From the NCBI GenBank assembly GCA_003833135.1, contig QZLH01000164.1:1-35532 (forward strand): 35,532 nucleotides of DNA, written 5' to 3'. The position numbers and the translations under genes are program-made. Below, one piece after another: positions 31,203-35,532 of the stretch. Source of the stretch: Oehlia diaphana. Taxonomy: Eukaryota; Glomeromycota; Glomeromycetes; Glomerales; Glomeraceae. Within the stretch, counting starts at the first letter, position 1. The number at the start of each line of letters is the position of its first letter. The notes beneath the pieces are model-generated. The model searched no databases. It saw nothing but the letters and a program-made list of their open reading frames with translations, and was not told the DNA's origin.

Positions 31203-32651
31203 ATGAATTCCATTCGTAAGGAATTAGTTCATGTAGCATTAAAAAGAGCTGAAGCATTAGTAGATTTTAACATTTATGATGATTTAACCAAAAGAATTGA
31301 ATTTGAACAACATATAATTCTTAATGATAATTCGCTTAATGAAGATGAAAAATTAGATGCAATAAGAATAATAAATAAAGAGTATGATCAATATAAAATA
31401 ATTTATAATATTGGGACAAAAAGAAAATGTGAAAATTGTCAATTGGAATGTTTGGGTACATTATATTGTGAAAATTGTATACGAAATTATTTAAAAACAA
31501 AATTTTCAAATTGGACAACCGGAAATATTGATGTTGACAATTTGATACGTAAATGTCAAATGGAAACAATTGCTCCAAATATTGTAATTAAATGGATCCC
31601 ATATAATAATTTAATAAATGTTGAATATTTAACAAGAGGTGGATTTTCTGAAATTTATTTAGCAGATTGGATTGATGGAACTTATAATAAATGGGATTCT
31701 AAAGAACAAATACTAAAAGTAAAAAGTACTTATCATAAAGTAGTACTCAAAAGGTTAGAGATTGCTGATATTAATTGGTTTGACGAGGTATGTGTACTTT
31801 AAAATAAAAATTTTGTTACAGCAATCTTTTTTTAAGCATATTTCAATTATATACAGATAAAATCACACTTATCCTTAAGTAATAAGTGGTTCATAGTTGT
31901 TAAATGTTACGGTGTAACTCAAGATCCATCAGACGGAAATTACATGCTTGTAATGCACCGTTTAGACATCAATTTAGAAAAATATTTACGACAATACTAT
32001 GATAAACTCACATGGAAAATTAAGATCCAAATCATTTACTATATAGTACGTGCTCTTATTAGAATTCATAAAGAGAACGTAATTCATAGAGATCTGCATT
32101 CAAGAAACATACTATATTTACAAGAAACTAATCACTGGTATATTAGTGATCTTGGACTTTGTGGACCTGTCAATAAATCATTGAAAAGCATATATGGAAA
32201 TCTACCTTATGTGGCCCCTGAAGTCATTATCGAAAAAAAATATTCTCGTGCATCAGATATTTATAGTATAGGTATTCTTATGTGGGAGATCTCAACTGGA
32301 CAACTACCTTTTGCTGATCAAGAAAGAGATTATTCTCTTGCAATGAATATTATTAATGGTATGAGACCAAAGATAACGTCGGGAACTCCTTCGTTATATC
32401 AAGAATTAATGGAACAATGTTGGGATGTTGATCCAAAAAAGAGACCTGACACTGATACACTTTGGAGTAAAATACATAAAATGAATAAAGCTTGTTACGA
32501 AGAACATACTAATAGCAATGATATTATTATTAATTCAAAATTGAATAATATAAGTTCTAACACCATCAATTCATCAGTTGAAAGATTTAGTGAAATTCAT
32601 ACATTCGAAGATTTATCCTCTGAACAAAGAAATATTATTGAAGGTAAATAA
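31203..32651 (+). CDS. Kinase 3: TKL-type protein kinase, 459 aa (tail may be longer)
   Basis: Exon 1 (31203-31787) and exon 2 (31857-32651) join in phase 0 over a 69-bp intron (gtatgt to atacag). The MNSIRKELV start fits the family; an upstream in-frame Met at 31104 would lie at or before the likely transcription start. Residues 1-70 are helical; 76-92 hold a Cys cluster (CENC, CLG, CENC). Kinase domain: GGFSE at 146-150, VVLK with Lys183, Glu195, HRD at 272-274, HSRN, DLG at 293-295, APE at 315-317, and the C-lobe motif CWDVDPKKRPD. Catalytic residues are complete. The stop at 32651 may be bypassed: a gtaaat donor at 32644 and in-phase microexons at 32752-32763 and 32978-33024 would replace the end with a charged tail. 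Confidence 0.9.
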
Positions 32652-33138
32652 ATCATTGAGTATTTACTGTATATTGTAGTTAAAGTTAATTATTAATATT
32701 ATTTGTTTATAACGATAGTTACTTGAATTATTTTTTTTTTTTAATTAATAGATAGCCAAGAAGGTAATAATTAGCAATTACAACTATTTATTAAATTTAT
32801 TAATTAATCAAAAATTTTAAAACATAAATTATTGTACATACAATATTTATATTTTTATAAGCATATCATAGTAAGCCATATGACTTTACGATTTCAAATG
32901 ATAGTAAGTAATATTTATCATTAATAAAAGTAAAACATATTTAATAATATCCATTTATTTTTGTATAAAAAAAAAAGTCGAAGAAAAAATGAAAAAATTA
33001 TCGTGCAATAATGATAAATGGTAAGTTGTAAACAAATTTGAATTATTTAAATAAAAACTTAACTAAACAAACTTATTTTTATTTTAGATTTATATCGATA
33101 ACAAGATATTAATTTTATTAATTCGGGGTCCCGGGCAT
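32652..33138. other. Downstream of kinase 3, with possible tail exons
   Basis: The acceptor ttaattaatag before 32752 and the block at 32978-33024 (EEKMKKLSCNNDK) could be kinase 3 exons. Otherwise AT-rich. Confidence 0.4.
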
Positions 33139-33250
33139 ATTTTTTACAGCGGTAGGTAATAAGTGAGCATAACGTCAATGTTAACGTAAGGTACGTGAAA
33201 AATCGCATAATTACGTTACTTCCACTTATACATGCCACGTAAAATATTTA
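33139..33250. repeat. Imperfect inverted repeat, MITE-like
   Basis: The left arm (attttttacagcggtagg, aataagtgagcataacgt) and the complement of the right arm (attttacgtggcatg, tataagtggaagtaacgt) align with small gaps at about 75 percent by eye. taacgt and its complement recur. There is no clear target duplication. Confidence 0.45.
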
Positions 33251-34173
33251 TTTGATTTAGTTCGCACGTAACATTTACCAAAAAAAAATTTTTTTTTTTT
33301 TCTTAAAAAAATATTATATAAATAAATTATTTATTACTTTTAATAACAGCGCATCTAAAAATCAATGCTTTTACACTTTATTACAATAAATCAATTTTAA
33401 TAAGCAAATAAACAAACATTATTTTCAATGTTTAAATACATGTAAAAGGATACCAATTACTTCATAAATGATAAATATTCAAACTAGCATAATAAAAGTT
33501 ACACCCGTTAAATGACTTTACTTATCTCCAAAGGTTTGTTTCATTTAAAAAAAGTGCTAAAAATACACTGTAATGTGAAAAAACAACAGTAATTTCATAT
33601 TATTGTTATAAATATAAAAGTTACCAGTATCCAATACAAATGGATCAAAGTAACCTACAAAAAAATAAAGAAAGTTGTCAGCTAACATTCCTTTAAAAAA
33701 AAAAAATAAGAAATAAATTAAATTTCAAATACTTGCGAAATTATAGGAAAGTGATGATTTTTCTGATTTTTACGCATTTGAATGTTAAAATGAAGATGAA
33801 ATCTAAAAAAAGAGATTAGTAAGATGAAAAAATAATTATAATAAAAAATAAAAAATCACAAATCTACCTCATTTTCACAAAAGAACTGCTAAAACCTAAA
33901 AAATTAAATTAAGAACAATGTTCACAAGAGAGCCGGCAAACCTAAAAAAACATCCAAAATTTCGCCTAATTTCAGAAGTTTCGCCAGTTTCAGACTTTGC
34001 TCTTAGTGGAGAAACTATTTTCGCCAGGGTCTAATTTTGGTTTCGCCCAAAACACTACAAAATCATATTATTCATTTCTTTCGCATAAATATTATACTGA
34101 TAAATTTTTTCAAGTACCATATGTCATAGTCACCGAAAAGAATGCCAATTTATTGAACACAACGGTTTCCCAG
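33251..34173. other. Intergenic stretch with iterated TTTCGCC
   Basis: AT-rich. TTTCGCC occurs four times in 90 bp (33960, 33979, 34019, 34041), partly as aatttcgcctaatttcag. This may be the end of an unidentified element. A 68-codon frame at 33997 is not convincing. Confidence 0.4.
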
Positions 34174-34636
34174 AGGTTTGCCACAAAATCCCGACAACCA
34201 TAAAACGACAGTCTACAATCCCGACACCAAGATCCAGACAAACCCAAATCCCGTTGAAATTAAATCCCGATAATCACAAATTTCGACATTTAAAAATCTT
34301 CACAATCAAAATCCTAAAAGTTTTTTTTTTAAATATAATTTTAAAAATGCAGTGACGCAGTAACAGGTTAATTTATTGTAAATTTTTTTAATGCCAATGT
34401 AAATTGTTTGCAAATTTTATTAATATTAATGCAAATTAATATTATTAATGAAAATTATAGTAAAAATTTTTTAGTTAAAAGGATTATGGTACAGTATATT
34501 ACAAACTATTCCTTACCTTCTAAAATTAGAAACAATTGAATTAAAATAATTAACTAATCTGAATCGGGATTTGCATTTATCAGGTCGGGATTATAGACTG
34601 TCGATATTATGGGTGTCAGGATTTTTGGGTGATCCC
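34174..34636 (-). mobile_element. Non-autonomous TIR element, family 1, copy B
   Basis: An inverted counterpart of 2565-3084. On this strand the right end reads gactgtcgatattatggg and then gggtgatccc at 34636. The left end (cgacagtctacaatcccgac, about 34207) is a diverged inverted match, and atgcagtgacgcagtaacag (near 34347) matches the interior of copy A. The length is about 463 bp. It keeps both termini, so it defines the family better than copy A. Confidence 0.7.
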
Positions 34637-35154
34637 GTTTCCCAATAATAGTTGATTATGAAAGCTATGAATATCATGAAAATCTCAAACCGGGACTAAG
34701 TATTAGCGATTCAGAGTGTGATGACACATTCACACTAGGGACACTTTTACAGCAGAACAATAATCAAGAAAAAAAATATTTCTAATTGTAAATCATGGAG
34801 TCGGCGAGGTCAGTAGTTTTGTAATTCACCAGGCAATAAAGAAATTAAAAATTTTCACTCATCATTGCGCCATAGTCTCCAAATATAAAGATTAAAGTGT
34901 TGATAAAGATCGACAACGTTTAGACTTTGCTTTTGTTGAGGTCGATAATGAACGTGAATTACTTTACTAATAAACCGTGTGGATAAGATATTAGTATTAA
35001 GGAAATCCATTCCACTAATCCACTTTAGAATATAAAGTTACAGATATTATATCTGTTCTGCCTACGCAGTGCAACGCAGATCCGGAAGTGACTGTCCGTC
35101 TTCTAACTTAATACAACAAATTAAAAGTAAAATCATACTTGAAGCAAGAAATAT
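34637..35154. other. Intergenic stretch, no gene seen
   Basis: Mixed composition with no frame, intron pattern or repeat that I can support. Confidence 0.35.
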
Positions 35155-35280
35155 GTATACGGAAAGGATACGTTTTGTATACATTTTATGTACGTTTCTA
35201 TAGATTCCGTATACAAATTCCGTATATTTAATAAGCAATTCATTTTTGAACATTGTTTAAAAAAACTAATGTATACGGAA
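35155..35280. promoter_or_regulatory. Four GTATACGGAA-type sites
   Basis: GTATACGGAA at 35155 and 35271, TTCCGTATAC at 35205 and TTCCGTATAT at 35218. Two face each way. They are either upstream sites of the gene to the right or the ends of a small element. Confidence 0.45.
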
Positions 35281-35308
35281 TTTTTAATAGATAATTTTAC
35301 AAAAATCC

Positions 35309-35358
35309 CGTATCATAACACGAGATCACGTGATCGTTTATTGTTTTGTTATGATACG
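35309..35358. promoter_or_regulatory. Nested palindromes around CACGTG
   Basis: Perfect 12-bp arms CGTATCATAACA (35309-35320) and TGTTATGATACG (35347-35358) enclose the 12-bp palindrome GATCACGTGATC (35324-35335). This is a strong candidate binding region for a bHLH or bZIP-type dimer, by analogy with E-box sites. Confidence 0.5.
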
Positions 35359-35370
35359 TTTTTTGTTTTT

Positions 35371-35378
35371 TATATAAA
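35371..35378 (+). promoter_or_regulatory. TATA box of a gene beyond the right edge
   Basis: TATATAAA followed by accc and then a C/T-rich leader (35400-35470), a common fungal core-promoter layout. No coding start lies inside the window. Confidence 0.5.
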
Positions 35379-35532
35379 CCCTTACTTTGATGAGTTTGAT
35401 CTTCCCGATCTTCCTTTCTGTCTTTCCTTTCCTTTCTCTTTTCTCTTGTCTTATTTTTTTTTTTTATTTATTCTAAATTTTTCTTCTTTTTTCGTCACCC
35501 CCTTTTAAAATAAAATATTTTTTTTCGTACCT

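Overview
The window looks like nuclear DNA of an arbuscular mycorrhizal fungus of the Rhizophagus type (Glomeromycotina). This rests on style, not on a search: about one quarter G+C by eye, short AT-rich introns of 61-79 bp with GT/AG ends, an F-box protein of the expanded glomeromycete kind, three tyrosine-kinase-like (TKL) kinases with N-terminal CxxC motifs, one of them carrying Sel1 repeats, and very many small non-coding transposon-like elements. There are no operons.

Left part (1-10000): a Cys/His-rich small protein (137-520); a duplicated 290-bp unit built of short perfect hairpins (871-1413); three small secreted-protein candidates (1853-2182 +; a two-exon gene at 4951-5383 -; a two-exon gene with an LRAT-like NCEH motif at 7863-8337 +). 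Between them lie miniature inverted-repeat elements: three share CCCTATAAAA-type ends and 3-bp target duplications (5501, 6018, 9862), one is hAT-like (8673), one has diverged 70-85-bp ends (6255-7176) and carries a second repeat copy inside, and one (2565-3084) has an inverted partner 31 kb away (34174-34636).

Middle (10000-20800): two decayed F-box gene copies (11282-12575, 13038-13337) beside an intact F-box/LRR-like gene on the other strand (13891-15378), then a mostly non-coding stretch with a palindromic element, GC-rich hairpins, a possible solo LTR and a broken secreted-protein gene.

Right part (20800-35532): three TKL-type kinases. Kinase 1 (20797-23816 -) has 14 Sel1-like repeats before its kinase domain; kinase 2 (28131-30108 -) and kinase 3 (31203-32651 +) are divergently arranged, each with a TATA box. 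All three share a phase-0 intron directly after a glutamate codon upstream of a TQDP motif. Between kinases 1 and 2 lie a 671-bp hAT-like element with an 8-bp target duplication and a broken coiled-coil gene. The last 400 bases look like the promoter of a gene that starts outside the window.

The kinases (signalling), F-box protein (ubiquitin-ligase substrate choice) and secreted proteins belong to families that expand in these fungi. Nothing shows that they form one pathway. The least explained structure is the pair of hairpin units at 871-1413, whose stems differ in sequence between copies but stay self-complementary.
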